DNA from: Pantoea sp. Ap-967
GTDB taxonomy: Bacteria; Pseudomonadota; Gammaproteobacteria; Pseudomonadales; Pseudomonadaceae
DNA length: 64,000 bases
Reading direction: 5' to 3'
NCBI RefSeq assembly: GCF_011752565.1
Contig: NZ_VWXK01000032.1
Coordinates: forward strand, 1 to 64,000
The position numbers and the translations under genes are program-made. Of the stretch, positions 55,301 through 63,009 are shown in pieces (the first letter of the stretch is position 1; each line of letters opens with the position of its first letter). The notes below the pieces were generated by a model that made no database searches, was not told the origin of the DNA, and saw only the letters and a list, made by a program, of their open reading frames with translations.

Positions 55301-57290
55301 CTTCAATGGCGAGCTGCGGTTGATGGCCCAGGCCTGGACCGACGAGCACTTCGGCATGGCCGAGGGCAAGACGGTGGTGGCCGCGCCGCTGATCGCCGAG
55401 TTGTCGGCGCCGCGTTTCCTGGCCGGCGGCGACCGCACCAGCCTGGCGCTGGACCTGGCCAACCTGTCGGGCCGCGCCCAGCAACTGACCGTGGACATCA
55501 CCACCGAGGGCCAACTGAGCCTGACGGCCAGTGCCCAGCAAGCGGTGAGCCTGGCCGAGGGCCAGCGCAGCACCCTGATGATTCCGGTGCAGGCCCAGGG
55601 CGGCCTGGGCCAGGGCAAGGTGCATGTGCGGGTCAATGGCCTGCAGTTGCCGGGTGAGCCTGGCAACAGCTTCGAGCGTGAATGGACCCTGGGCGTGCGC
55701 CCGGCTTACCCTGCGCTGCTCAAGCATTACCGCGTGGCCCTCAAGGACCAGCCGTGGACCTTGCCGGAAAGCGACCTGGCCGCCTTCGAACCGGCGGGCC
55801 TGGAGGCGAGCCTGGCGCTGTCGAGCCGGCCGCCGCTGAACCTGGCCGAGCAGATCCGCGCCCTGGCGGCCTACCCCTACGGTTGCCTGGAGCAGACCAC
55901 CAGTGGCCTGTACCCCTCGCTGTATGCCGATGCCGACAGCCTCAAGCGCCTGGGCATCAAGGGTGAGCCGGCCGAGGTGCGCAAGCGCAAGATCGAGATG
56001 GGCATTGAGCACCTGCTGGGCATGCAGCGCTACAACGGCAGCTTTGGCCTGTGGAGCTCGGACAGCGAAGAGGAATATTGGCTGACCGCCTACGTCACCG
56101 ACTTCCTCCTGCGTGCCCGCGAGCAGGGCTATGGCGTGCCGGCCGAGGCCTTGAAGAAGGCCAACGAGCGCCTGCTGCGCTACCTGCAGGAGCGCAACCT
56201 GATCGAAGTCGACTACAGCCAGAACGCCGAGCACACCCGCTTTGCCGTGCAGGCGTACGCGGCACTGGTGTTGTCGCGCAGCCAGCAGGCCCCGTTGGCC
56301 GCCCTGCGCAGCCTGTTCGAGCGCCGCGCCGATGCCCGTTCCGGCCTGCCGCTGGTGCAGCTGGCGGTGGCGTTGGATGCCATGGGCGACAAGCCGCGGG
56401 CCGAACAGGCGCTGCAGGCGGGCCTGGGCATCAGCCGCAGCAAGGGGTGGATGGCCGACTACGGCAGCAGCCTGCGCGACCAGGCGCTGATCCTGGCACT
56501 GCTGCAGGAAAGCAAACTGGCCAGCAACCAGGTTGACCAGCGCCTGTTCGCCCTGTCGGACGAGCTGGCGGCCAACCGCTGGCTGTCGACCCAGGAGCGC
56601 AATGCCCTGTTCCTGGCTGGCCGTGGCCTGCTGGGCAAACCGGAAGCGCCGTGGAAGGCGCGCCTGGACAGCGCCGGTGAAGTGCGCGAGTTCAACAATG
56701 CAGACGCGGGCATGAAGCTCGAAGGGCCATTGCTGGCATCGCCGCTGAGCGTGCAGAACGAAGGCAGCGACACCCTCTACCAGCAGCTGACCCTTTCGGG
56801 TTACCCGCGCCAGGCGCCGGCTGCTGGAGGCAACGGCATGGAGATTCGCCGTGACTACCTGGGCATGAACGGCGAGCCGCTGGACCTGCACAACCTGCGC
56901 AGTGGCGACCTGGTGCTGGTGCACCTGGCGCTCAAGGCCAGCGACCGGGTGCCGGACGCCCTGGTGGTCGACCTGCTGCCGGCGGGCCTTGAGCTGGAAA
57001 ACCAGAACCTGGCGCAAAGCGCCGCCAGCCTGGACAACGCCAGCAGCGCGGTGAAGCAGTGGCGCGAGTCGATGCAGAACGCCAGCGTGGTGCACCAGGA
57101 GTACCGTGACGACCGCTACGTGGCGGCGCTCAAGCTCGACGGCTATGGCACCACGCACCTGCTGTACCTGGCACGGGCGGTGACCCCAGGCACCTACCGC
57201 GTGCCGCCACCGCAGGTGGAGTCGATGTACCGGCCGAACCTGCAGGCGGTGGGGGATGGGCAGGGGGAGATGACGGTGAAAGCCCGCTGA
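52389..57290 (+). CDS. Alpha-2-macroglobulin lipoprotein (YfhM/ECAM type)
   Basis: This 1633-residue protein is the largest in the window. It has a lipobox LSAC with the lipidated Cys18 and Asp at +2, which in enterobacteria favours inner-membrane retention. Macroglobulin beta domains follow, with a probable bait region in the middle, and the thioester motif CLEQ (Cys1166) is intact, so it should trap and covalently bind attacking proteases. E. coli YfhM is paired with PbpC for this periplasmic defence, and pbpC lies just downstream here too. The long open frame on the opposite strand is a codon-usage shadow. Confidence 0.93.
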   Translation: MFNKGLLLACALALLSACDSSTPGKPVPAEKPAASAPAEAPAPKREDPAVLAKRYEGRELSVLDISEVQLDGASTLSISFSVPLDAKQDFAAKVHLVDTVKGKLDGAWELSDNQMELRLRHLEPKRKLVLTVDKGLLAVNGKQLDSESVSRLETRDMQPTVGFASRGSLLPTRLAEGLPVIALNVPKVDVEFFRVKPEMLSTFLASWGRNSSLYYYQSKDTLDMAELVYSGRFDLNPARNTRETVLLPIAGIKPLQEPGVYLAVMRASGTYDYSQPATLFTLSDIGVSAHRYRDRLDVFAQALEGGKALKDVNLELHDDKGKLLAQAKTDGAGHAQLPITAKADTLIATQGVHTTLLRLNTAALDLAEFDITGPQANPLQFFIFGPRDLYRPGETVLLNGLLRDQDGKPVKAQPVSVEVRRPDEQVSRKFVWEADANGLYQYQLQLAGEAPTGRWQLLLDLGGGRKQVYEFLVEDFLPERLALELKGSDTPLAPDEDAQIQVNGRYLYGAPAAGNRLSGQAYVRPLREAVPALPGYQFGSVTEGELNQDLELDEVTLDQAGKAVVDIESRWAEARSPLQLTVQASLQESGGRPITRRLEQPIWPAERLPGLRGLFDGEETNSNGPVEFEFLVADREGHKLAANDLKVRLIRERRDYYWNYSQSDGWSYNYNEKFLTQSEETVNVKAGSTAKLNFQVEWGPYRVEVEDPETGLVSSERFWAGYRAQDNAEGGAVRPDQVKLALDKPAYADGATAKVTVTPPAAGSGYLMIESSDGPLWWQEIEVPAEGKTFDVQLDKQWARHDLYISALVIRPGERKANATPKRAVGVLHLPLARAERKLAVSLQAPEKMRPKQPLTVKIKAANADGSVPKQVHVLLSAVDVGILNITDFKTPDPFASLFGRKAYGADQLDIYGQLIEAGQGRLASLAFGGDAAMAKGGKRPNTTVTIVAQQSLPVTLNDQGEGEATVDIPDFNGELRLMAQAWTDEHFGMAEGKTVVAAPLIAELSAPRFLAGGDRTSLALDLANLSGRAQQLTVDITTEGQLSLTASAQQAVSLAEGQRSTLMIPVQAQGGLGQGKVHVRVNGLQLPGEPGNSFEREWTLGVRPAYPALLKHYRVALKDQPWTLPESDLAAFEPAGLEASLALSSRPPLNLAEQIRALAAYPYGCLEQTTSGLYPSLYADADSLKRLGIKGEPAEVRKRKIEMGIEHLLGMQRYNGSFGLWSSDSEEEYWLTAYVTDFLLRAREQGYGVPAEALKKANERLLRYLQERNLIEVDYSQNAEHTRFAVQAYAALVLSRSQQAPLAALRSLFERRADARSGLPLVQLAVALDAMGDKPRAEQALQAGLGISRSKGWMADYGSSLRDQALILALLQESKLASNQVDQRLFALSDELAANRWLSTQERNALFLAGRGLLGKPEAPWKARLDSAGEVREFNNADAGMKLEGPLLASPLSVQNEGSDTLYQQLTLSGYPRQAPAAGGNGMEIRRDYLGMNGEPLDLHNLRSGDLVLVHLALKASDRVPDALVVDLLPAGLELENQNLAQSAASLDNASSAVKQWRESMQNASVVHQEYRDDRYVAALKLDGYGTTHLLYLARAVTPGTYRVPPPQVESMYRPNLQAVGDGQGEMTVKAR

Positions 57291-57300
57291 AGGCTTGTGA

Positions 57301-57336
57301 AGCGGCGGTCTTCCCTACAATTTGGAAGGCCGCCGC
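57301..57336. terminator. Hairpin after the alpha-2-macroglobulin gene
   Basis: GCGGCGGTCTTCC and GGAAGGCCGCCGC form a 13-base stem with one mismatch, starting about 12 bases after the stop. The T-tract is missing (CCCCTTG follows). Confidence 0.55.
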
Positions 57337-57339
57337 GCC

Positions 57340-57427
57340 CCTTGTAGGAGCGGGCTTGCCCGCGAACACGGGCGAAGCCCGTGCCATCCACCGCGTCGCC
57401 TGCTTCGCGGCTAAAGCCGCTCCTACA
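57340..57427. repeat. Mixed REP copies
   Basis: TTGTAGGAGCGGGCTTGCCC at the left and GCGGCTAAAGCCGCTCCTACA at the right are REP-tail sequences of two types with a GGGCGAAGCCC hairpin between them. Confidence 0.65.
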
Positions 57428-57451
57428 GGGGCGCGCAGCGCTTACGAGAAC

Positions 57452-57745
57452 TCAGTGCATCACCCAGCTCATCACCCACAGCCCCAGCACCAGCCAGATG
57501 ATCCCCAGGATGATCGAGGCGCGCATGAAGGCGCGGATGGCCGAGTACAGCAGCATCAGGCCAACGATCAGCGCCAGGATGCTGACCAGCGAGGTATCCA
57601 TGCCCAGCGTGCGCGCCAGGCCATCGATGAAATTACCCCCGGCGTTGGCCAGCAGGTTGAACAGGCCGCTCAAGGCGTCGACGATAAAGCGGATCAACGA
57701 CCCCAGTGCCTGGCCTAGCCATTCAAAAAAACCTTCTACATGCAT
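57452..57745 (-). CDS. Small membrane protein of unknown function
   Basis: The 97-residue protein has a predicted amphipathic N-terminus (GFFEWLGQALGSLIRFI) and two membrane helices (about 52-70 and 73-92). No family was recognised. It lies on the opposite strand between the alpha-2-macroglobulin gene and pbpC, sharing a 77-base divergent region with pbpC. Confidence 0.7.
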   Translation of the reverse strand: MHVEGFFEWLGQALGSLIRFIVDALSGLFNLLANAGGNFIDGLARTLGMDTSLVSILALIVGLMLLYSAIRAFMRASIILGIIWLVLGLWVMSWVMH

Positions 57746-57822
57746 AGTTGCTTCCTGATGAACGATTCGGCGAATGTGCCGTTCCCAAGCCTTTGGCCAT
57801 CACCTGGCCAGGTCGGTTCCCG

Positions 57823-60177
57823 ATGCCAAGCTTAGCCCGGCCACGCACCCGCGCGGGGAGGGTTGTGCGCGGCATTGCGATTGGCCTGGTGCTGATCTGC
57901 GGCCTCGCCTGGCTGGCGGATCGCCTGTGGCCATTACCCATGCCTGCCGATGACCTGGCGCGGGTGGTGCTCGCCGAAGACGGCACGCCGCTGTGGCGTT
58001 TCGCCGATGCCGACGGCGTCTGGCGCTACCCGGTCAGCCCGCAAGACGTATCGCCGTTGTACCTGCAGGCCCTGCTGACCTACGAAGACCGCTGGTTCTA
58101 CCACCACCTGGGGGTCAACCCGCTGGCACTGGTGCGCGCTGCCTGGCTCAACCTGCGCGGTGGGCGTGTGGTGTCCGGGGGCAGCACCCTGTCGATGCAG
58201 GTGGCGCGCCTGCTCGACCCGCACGACCGCACCCTGGCCGGCAAATTGCGCCAACTGTGGCGTACCGCGCAGCTGGAATGGCACCTGTCCAAGGGCGAAA
58301 TCCTGCAAATCTACCTGGACCGCGCGCCCTTCGGCGGCACCTTGCAAGGTGTAGCGGCGGCCAGCTGGGCCTACCTGGGCAAGTCCCCCCAGCACCTTAC
58401 GCCGGCCGAGGCGGCGCTGCTGGCGGTGTTGCCGCAGGCCCCCAGCCGGCTGCGCCCGGACCGCCACCCCGAGCGCGCCCAGCGTGCCCGCGACAAGGTG
58501 CTGCAGCGCCTGGCCGAATACCAGGTGTGGCCGGCCGGGCAGATTCAGGAGGCCATGGAAGAGCCGCTGCTGCTTGCCCCGCGCCAGGAACCGGCGCTGG
58601 CACCGTTGCTGGCGCGCCGGCTGAACACCGCCGACAGCCCGCCACTGATCCGTACCACCCTCGATGCGGCGTTGCAGCGGCGCCTGGAAGACCTGCTGCT
58701 GGGCTGGCGCGCACGCTTGCCGGAACGCACCTCGGCGGCGATCCTGGTGGTCGATGCGCAAACCATGGCCACGCGGGCTTACCTGGGCTCGATCGACCTG
58801 GCCGATGAGCGCCGTTTCGGCCATGTCGACATGGTGCGCTCGCTGCGCTCCCCTGGCTCGACGCTCAAGCCCTTTCTCTACGGCCTGGCCATGGATGATG
58901 GGCTGATCCATTCCGAGTCGCTGCTGCAGGATGTGCCGCGGCGTTACGGCGATTACCGCCCCGGCAATTTCTCCATGGGTTTCAGCGGCCCAGTGTCGGC
59001 CAGCTCGGCGTTGGCCTTGTCGCTCAACCTGCCTGCGGTGCAACTGCTCGAAGCCTACGGCCCCAAGCGTTTCGCCGCGCAGCTGCGCATGGCCGGCGTG
59101 CCGCTGGCGTTGCCGCCCCTGGCCGAGCCAAACCTGTCACTGATTCTGGGCGGCGCCGGTAGCCGCCTGGAAGACCTGGTCGGCGGCTATGCGGCCCTGG
59201 CCCGTGGCGGCAACAGCGCGCAAGTGCGCCTGCAGCCGCAAGACCCGCTGCTGGAGCGGCGGCTGATGTCACCGGGGGCGGCCTGGATCATCCGCCGTAT
59301 CCTCAGCGGCCAGGCCCGCCCTGACCGCGACCCCCACGCCGAGCTGGTGCAGCGCCCTCAGTTGGCCTGGAAAACCGGCACCAGCTATGGCTTTCGCGAT
59401 GCCTGGTCGATCGGCGTGGGGCCGCGCTACCTGATCGGCGTATGGATCGGCCGCCCCGATGGCACGCCGGTGCCCGGCCAGTTTGGCCTGGCTTCGGCGG
59501 CGCCGCTGATGCTGCAGGTGCATGACCTGCTCAGCAACCGCGACAGCCAGCGCGGCATTCGCCCGCCGGTCGAGCAAGTACCCGGCAGCGTCGGCGTGGC
59601 GGCGATCTGCTGGCCACTGGGCCAGCCGATGAACCGGCAAGACCCGAACTGCCGGCGCCTGCGCTTTGCCTGGACCCTTGAGCGCACCACCCCGCCCACG
59701 CTGATGGCGGCCGACCAGCCGCTGGGGCTGGGCTTGCGCGAAAGCATCTGGGTCAACGCCCAGGGGTTGCGTGTCGATGGCAGCTGCCCAGGCGCCACGG
59801 CCCGTGAGGTGGCGTTGTGGCCGGCACCGCTGGAGCCTTGGCTGGCGCGGGTGGAGCGGCGAGCGGCGCGGTTGCCCCCAGTCGACCCGGCGTGCCCGCC
59901 GCAGGTAGCGGCCAGCGCGCCACCGTTGTCCATCGTTGGGGTGCGTGGCGGCGACAACCTGCGCCGCCCGGCCACCAGCCGTGAGCCCCTGCAACTGCAC
60001 GTTTCAGCCCTGGGAGGCGACGGGCGGCGCTGGTGGTTCCTCAATGGCCAGCCGCTGGGTGAAACCCAGGGCCAGGACAGCCTGCTGGTACGCTTCGACC
60101 AGGCCGGGCAGGTGGAGCTCAGTGCGCTGGACGAAAGTGGCGAAACCGCGAGGGTGACCTTTCAGGTCAGCGACTGA
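57823..60177 (+). CDS. pbpC: Penicillin-binding protein 1C
   Basis: PbpC, 784 residues, has one membrane helix (about 15-35), a GT51 glycosyltransferase domain (catalytic Glu88 in TYEDRWFYHH; SGGSTLSMQVARLL), a transpeptidase domain with SxxK in SPGSTLKPF (about 346) and KTGTS (about 517), and a C-terminal biPBP_C domain (about 690-784). Known PbpC proteins bind beta-lactams poorly and are linked to alpha-2-macroglobulin proteins. The ATG at 57823 gives MPSLARPRTRAGRVV with a basic head before the helix; an upstream in-frame start at 57748 is less likely. Confidence 0.92.
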   Translation: MPSLARPRTRAGRVVRGIAIGLVLICGLAWLADRLWPLPMPADDLARVVLAEDGTPLWRFADADGVWRYPVSPQDVSPLYLQALLTYEDRWFYHHLGVNPLALVRAAWLNLRGGRVVSGGSTLSMQVARLLDPHDRTLAGKLRQLWRTAQLEWHLSKGEILQIYLDRAPFGGTLQGVAAASWAYLGKSPQHLTPAEAALLAVLPQAPSRLRPDRHPERAQRARDKVLQRLAEYQVWPAGQIQEAMEEPLLLAPRQEPALAPLLARRLNTADSPPLIRTTLDAALQRRLEDLLLGWRARLPERTSAAILVVDAQTMATRAYLGSIDLADERRFGHVDMVRSLRSPGSTLKPFLYGLAMDDGLIHSESLLQDVPRRYGDYRPGNFSMGFSGPVSASSALALSLNLPAVQLLEAYGPKRFAAQLRMAGVPLALPPLAEPNLSLILGGAGSRLEDLVGGYAALARGGNSAQVRLQPQDPLLERRLMSPGAAWIIRRILSGQARPDRDPHAELVQRPQLAWKTGTSYGFRDAWSIGVGPRYLIGVWIGRPDGTPVPGQFGLASAAPLMLQVHDLLSNRDSQRGIRPPVEQVPGSVGVAAICWPLGQPMNRQDPNCRRLRFAWTLERTTPPTLMAADQPLGLGLRESIWVNAQGLRVDGSCPGATAREVALWPAPLEPWLARVERRAARLPPVDPACPPQVAASAPPLSIVGVRGGDNLRRPATSREPLQLHVSALGGDGRRWWFLNGQPLGETQGQDSLLVRFDQAGQVELSALDESGETARVTFQVSD

Positions 60178-60198
60178 TCCCGCGGTTTGCCACTGGCC

Positions 60199-60975
60199 TC
60201 AGTGGGTGGTGAAGCGCTGGTGAACCGGGGAGGAGCTGGGCGTCAGCGCCAGGGCCAGTTGGGTACGGTTGTGCATGTGGGTCAGGCGTAGTACCTGCGA
60301 AACGTAGAGTTTCACGGTGTTTTCGGTGATCCCCAGCTCGCAGGCGATCTGGTAGTTGGTTTTGCCCTTGCTGACCAGGCGCGCCACTTCCAGTTGCCGT
60401 GGCGACAGCTTTTCGAAGGCTGAAGGCAGCTCGCCGTCCACTTCCTCGACGTCGCCGGCGCGGCGATGCACGCCCTGGCCACGGGCTTTCTCCAGGTCCT
60501 GGTAAAGCTCATCGATGGAACCAGCCAAGTCTTGCAGGCGCTGGTTGAGGGTGCCCAGGTCGTGCAGGTCGGCCTGGCGTTCGAGCAGCACTTTTTCCCG
60601 GCGGCGCAGGCCTTCGAGCAGTTCTTCGAGGTCCATGGGCTTTTGGTAGTAGTCGGCGAACCCGGCTCGCAGGGCGCGGATGACGTCGTGCTTTTCGGCG
60701 CGGCCGGTGAGCATGATTGCTTCGAACATGCGCTGGCGGCCGGAGAGGTCTTTCAATGCATTCATCAGCTCGATGCCGTCACGCTCAGGCATGTGCAAGT
60801 CGCACAACACCAGGCCGATGGCTTCGTCTGCCACGTAGCGCTCGATGGCTTCCTGGGTGGAATGCGCCGCGACGCAGGGGTGGCCCTGGCTTTGCAGATA
60901 CTCACACAACTGTTCGACGATCAGTGGCTGGTCGTCGACCACCAGAACCTTCACCTCACTCAATGACTTGTTCAC
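60199..60975 (-). CDS. pprB: Response regulator with LuxR helix-turn-helix, PprB-like
   Basis: The 258-residue regulator has a receiver domain (about 8-125; phospho-Asp59 in VLCDLHMPERDG, Lys in QKPMDLEEL), a coiled-coil linker, and a C-terminal LuxR-type HTH (about 190-245; LSPRQLEVARLVSKGKTNYQIA). The following gene is a prepilin peptidase, as for pprB-fppA (PA4296-PA4295) of P. aeruginosa, where PprB controls Flp pili and BapA. The start is GTG at 60975 with GGGAG six bases upstream, preferred over TTG at 60981. The order on the minus strand is peptidase then regulator. Confidence 0.82.
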   Translation of the reverse strand: MNKSLSEVKVLVVDDQPLIVEQLCEYLQSQGHPCVAAHSTQEAIERYVADEAIGLVLCDLHMPERDGIELMNALKDLSGRQRMFEAIMLTGRAEKHDVIRALRAGFADYYQKPMDLEELLEGLRRREKVLLERQADLHDLGTLNQRLQDLAGSIDELYQDLEKARGQGVHRRAGDVEEVDGELPSAFEKLSPRQLEVARLVSKGKTNYQIACELGITENTVKLYVSQVLRLTHMHNRTQLALALTPSSSPVHQRFTTH

Positions 60976-61055
60976 GATCAACTCCCTGTCGGTAGGTGGC
61001 CCTGCTCCCGGGCCAGACGCTCTGGCAGCTTAAAAGTAGACGCTGCTGGCGATTC

Positions 61056-61072
61056 TGCACATGGCATGTACA
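61056..61072. promoter_or_regulatory. Dyad upstream of the pprB-like gene
   Basis: TGCACATG-G-CATGTACA is an inverted repeat with one mismatch in the 119-base gap between the peptidase stop and the regulator start. Operator function is a guess from position. Confidence 0.3.
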
Positions 61073-61094
61073 AGGTATCGGACCACAGGCCTGT

Positions 61095-61565
61095 TTATTG
61101 GATCCATACGGCGGTCAGCAGAAAGCCCGCCAGCACGTAGGGAACGAAGGCCTGTTTGTCGCCCATTTCCTCCGTCAGCGCCTGCAAGCGTTTCTTCACC
61201 TTGGGGTTGAGCAGGGTCCACAGCCGCCTGCGGGTCAGCAGCCAGAGCACCACGCTGACCCCGGCGCCGATGAACGTGCCCAGTACATACTGCGGGCTGG
61301 TGGCCAAGGCCAGGGCGCCCATCAGCTTGACGTCGTCGGCGCCGAAGCGGCCGAGCATGTAGCCGGGCAAGGTCAGCAGCATGACGATGGCCAGCGCCCA
61401 GCCGGCATCGCTGGCGTCGGCGCCGATCCAGCTGTGGCCTGTGGCGAACAGCCAAACCAAGGCACCGGTGGCGAAGCCCAGGGTCAGCACGTTGGCAATC
61501 TGCCGCTCACGGATATCTTGTTCGGTGCACAAGGCAAGCCACATCAGGAGAACAATGCTTTGCAT
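61095..61565 (-). CDS. fppA: Type IV prepilin peptidase, FppA/TadV type
   Basis: The 156-residue A24A peptidase has several membrane spans and both catalytic aspartates: DIRERQI near residue 17 and the GADDVK motif near 75. It is the short form that lacks the N-methyltransferase domain, as for Flp/Tad pili. The substrate pilin is not encoded in this window. It stands first, then the PprB-like regulator. Confidence 0.85.
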   Translation of the reverse strand: MQSIVLLMWLALCTEQDIRERQIANVLTLGFATGALVWLFATGHSWIGADASDAGWALAIVMLLTLPGYMLGRFGADDVKLMGALALATSPQYVLGTFIGAGVSVVLWLLTRRRLWTLLNPKVKKRLQALTEEMGDKQAFVPYVLAGFLLTAVWIQ

Positions 61566-61671
61566 TGGCAGGTCGCCTTCCCTATTCGTTGAACACTTAC
61601 CCGCTCAGTCAGGTTTAGTAATCAGGGTAGACGCGATCTGACGAACGGGCATGAAAGGAAGGGAAAAAGTC

Positions 61672-61757
61672 GGGGCCGCTCTGCGGCCCATCGCAGGCAA
61701 GCCAGCTCCCACACCTGTAGGCGCTGGCTTGCCTGCGATGGGCTGCGAAGCAGCCCC
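61672..61757. repeat. Diverged REP between GC hairpins
   Basis: GGGGCCGCTCTGCGGCCC, then inverted TCGCAGGCAAGCCAGCTCC and its partner, then GGGCTGCGAAGCAGCCCC. The core CCCGCTCC is changed to CCAGCTCC, a third REP subtype. Confidence 0.6.
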
Positions 61758-61766
61758 CATTGCCGG

Positions 61767-62336
61767 TTACTTGGCCCGCCCTGGCGGGTAGTTACCCAAC
61801 ACCTGGGCCACGGTTTTCTGAATCGCGCTGTTGCGCTCCTCGGGGCTTGGCGGGTAGTTGTTCATGATCTGCTCGGCACTGCCGCGCCACACCAGCTTGC
61901 CGTCGCGGCCGTCGAACAGGTCAACCTGAATGGTCGCCACCTTGTAGTCGACACTGCGGGTTTCGTTGTACATCGGCCCACCCCAGTAACCGTTCCAGTA
62001 GCCGCCCCAGCCGCCACCGTAGTTGGTGGTGATCTGCTGCTGGCGCTGCTCGACGATCAGGTAGGCGCGTACCTTCAGGTCGGGCCGGGCACTGCCCTGG
62101 GCGGGGCGCAGGCCGCGTTGGTCGAGCTCGCTGGCCACGGCCTGGCGAATGCGCTGTTCGGTCAGGTCGCTCTTGATGCGTGGGTCATCCGGGCGGTACT
62201 GCAGGCCCGGCTCCTGCCAGGCCCAGCTGCGATAGCCGGCGAAGTCGCGGCTGGCATCGAAGTCTTGCTGAACGTTGTTGCTTGAACAGGCCGCAATCAA
62301 CAGCGCAAACGACAGTAGAACGAGGCGGCGCAACAT
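61767..62336 (-). CDS. DUF4136 lipoprotein
   Basis: The 189-residue lipoprotein has signal LLIAAC (Cys17) and a DUF4136 domain with YRSWAWQEP near 35 and a Gly/Trp/Tyr-rich loop (NYGGGWGGYWNGYWGG) near 105-120, and LFDGRDGKLVWRGSA near 140. Function unknown; probable envelope protein. It is the second of two tandem paralogues, 19 bases after the first. Confidence 0.85.
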   Translation of the reverse strand: MLRRLVLLSFALLIAACSSNNVQQDFDASRDFAGYRSWAWQEPGLQYRPDDPRIKSDLTEQRIRQAVASELDQRGLRPAQGSARPDLKVRAYLIVEQRQQQITTNYGGGWGGYWNGYWGGPMYNETRSVDYKVATIQVDLFDGRDGKLVWRGSAEQIMNNYPPSPEERNSAIQKTVAQVLGNYPPGRAK

Positions 62337-62355
62337 GATGGTTCTCCGTTAACGG

Positions 62356-62988
62356 TTAACTGGGAGGATAGCCGCTGAGCGCCTTGTGCACCGATTCGCG
62401 CAAAGCGGCCTCGCGTTCGCGTGGGGTGCTCCTGTCGCTGCCGCTTTCGGCGCTGGCGCTCCAGACCGGCTGGCCATTGCGGGCGTCGTACAGGTCGATA
62501 CGCACCACCATCACCTGAACTTCATAGGTACGCACCACCGGCACGCTGGCGTAGGCACCGTAGCCATTGCGGTAGCCAGCAAAACCGGCGCCACCGTAGG
62601 GGCCGGGGCCGTAATAGGGGTCGTAGTCATAGTCGCGCACCTGGCGCAGGCGCCGCTCCAGGCGCAGGTCGGCACTCACCAGCAGGTCGGCGGGGCCACC
62701 CCTGGCCGGACGCAGGCCTTGCTGGTCCAGGGCGCTGCTGACGGCGTCAGCCACTTGCCCGGGGTCCGCTTCGGCGCTGCCGGCGGGCAATTGGCCGTTG
62801 CGCCAGCTCCAGCTGCGGTAGCGTCCATAGTCGCGCGCTGGCGCCGGGTAGGCACTGGCGTCGAAGGTGGTGGCGGCCTGTGGCGGGGCCGGTGGCAGCG
62901 GGCGGCTGCTGGCCACGTAGGGGTTAGTACCCTGGCAGGCAGCCAGGGCCAGTGGCAGCAGGGCCAGGCACAAAAGACGCAATGGCAT
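62356..62988 (-). CDS. DUF4136 lipoprotein, paralogue
   Basis: The 210-residue lipoprotein has signal LALAAC (Cys18) and the same domain as its neighbour: YGRYRSWSWRN near 60, a Gly/Tyr-rich loop (YDPYYGPGPYGGAGFAGYRNG) near 123-143, given here by its core YGPGPYGGAGF, and LYDARNGQPVWSASAES near 170. It is the first of the tandem pair and lies 21 bases after the methyltransferase gene. Confidence 0.85.
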   Translation of the reverse strand: MPLRLLCLALLPLALAACQGTNPYVASSRPLPPAPPQAATTFDASAYPAPARDYGRYRSWSWRNGQLPAGSAEADPGQVADAVSSALDQQGLRPARGGPADLLVSADLRLERRLRQVRDYDYDPYYGPGPYGGAGFAGYRNGYGAYASVPVVRTYEVQVMVVRIDLYDARNGQPVWSASAESGSDRSTPREREAALRESVHKALSGYPPS

Positions 62989-63009
62989 GTAATCCTCCCG
63001 GCAAGCCGG

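Noticed and set aside
52197..57158. A 1653-codon open frame on the minus strand opposite the alpha-2-macroglobulin gene
   Set aside because: Its composition (very high Gln, Arg, His, Val, Gly, no domain) is typical of the antisense of a GC-rich gene, whereas the plus-strand frame has a lipobox, thioester motif and family match.
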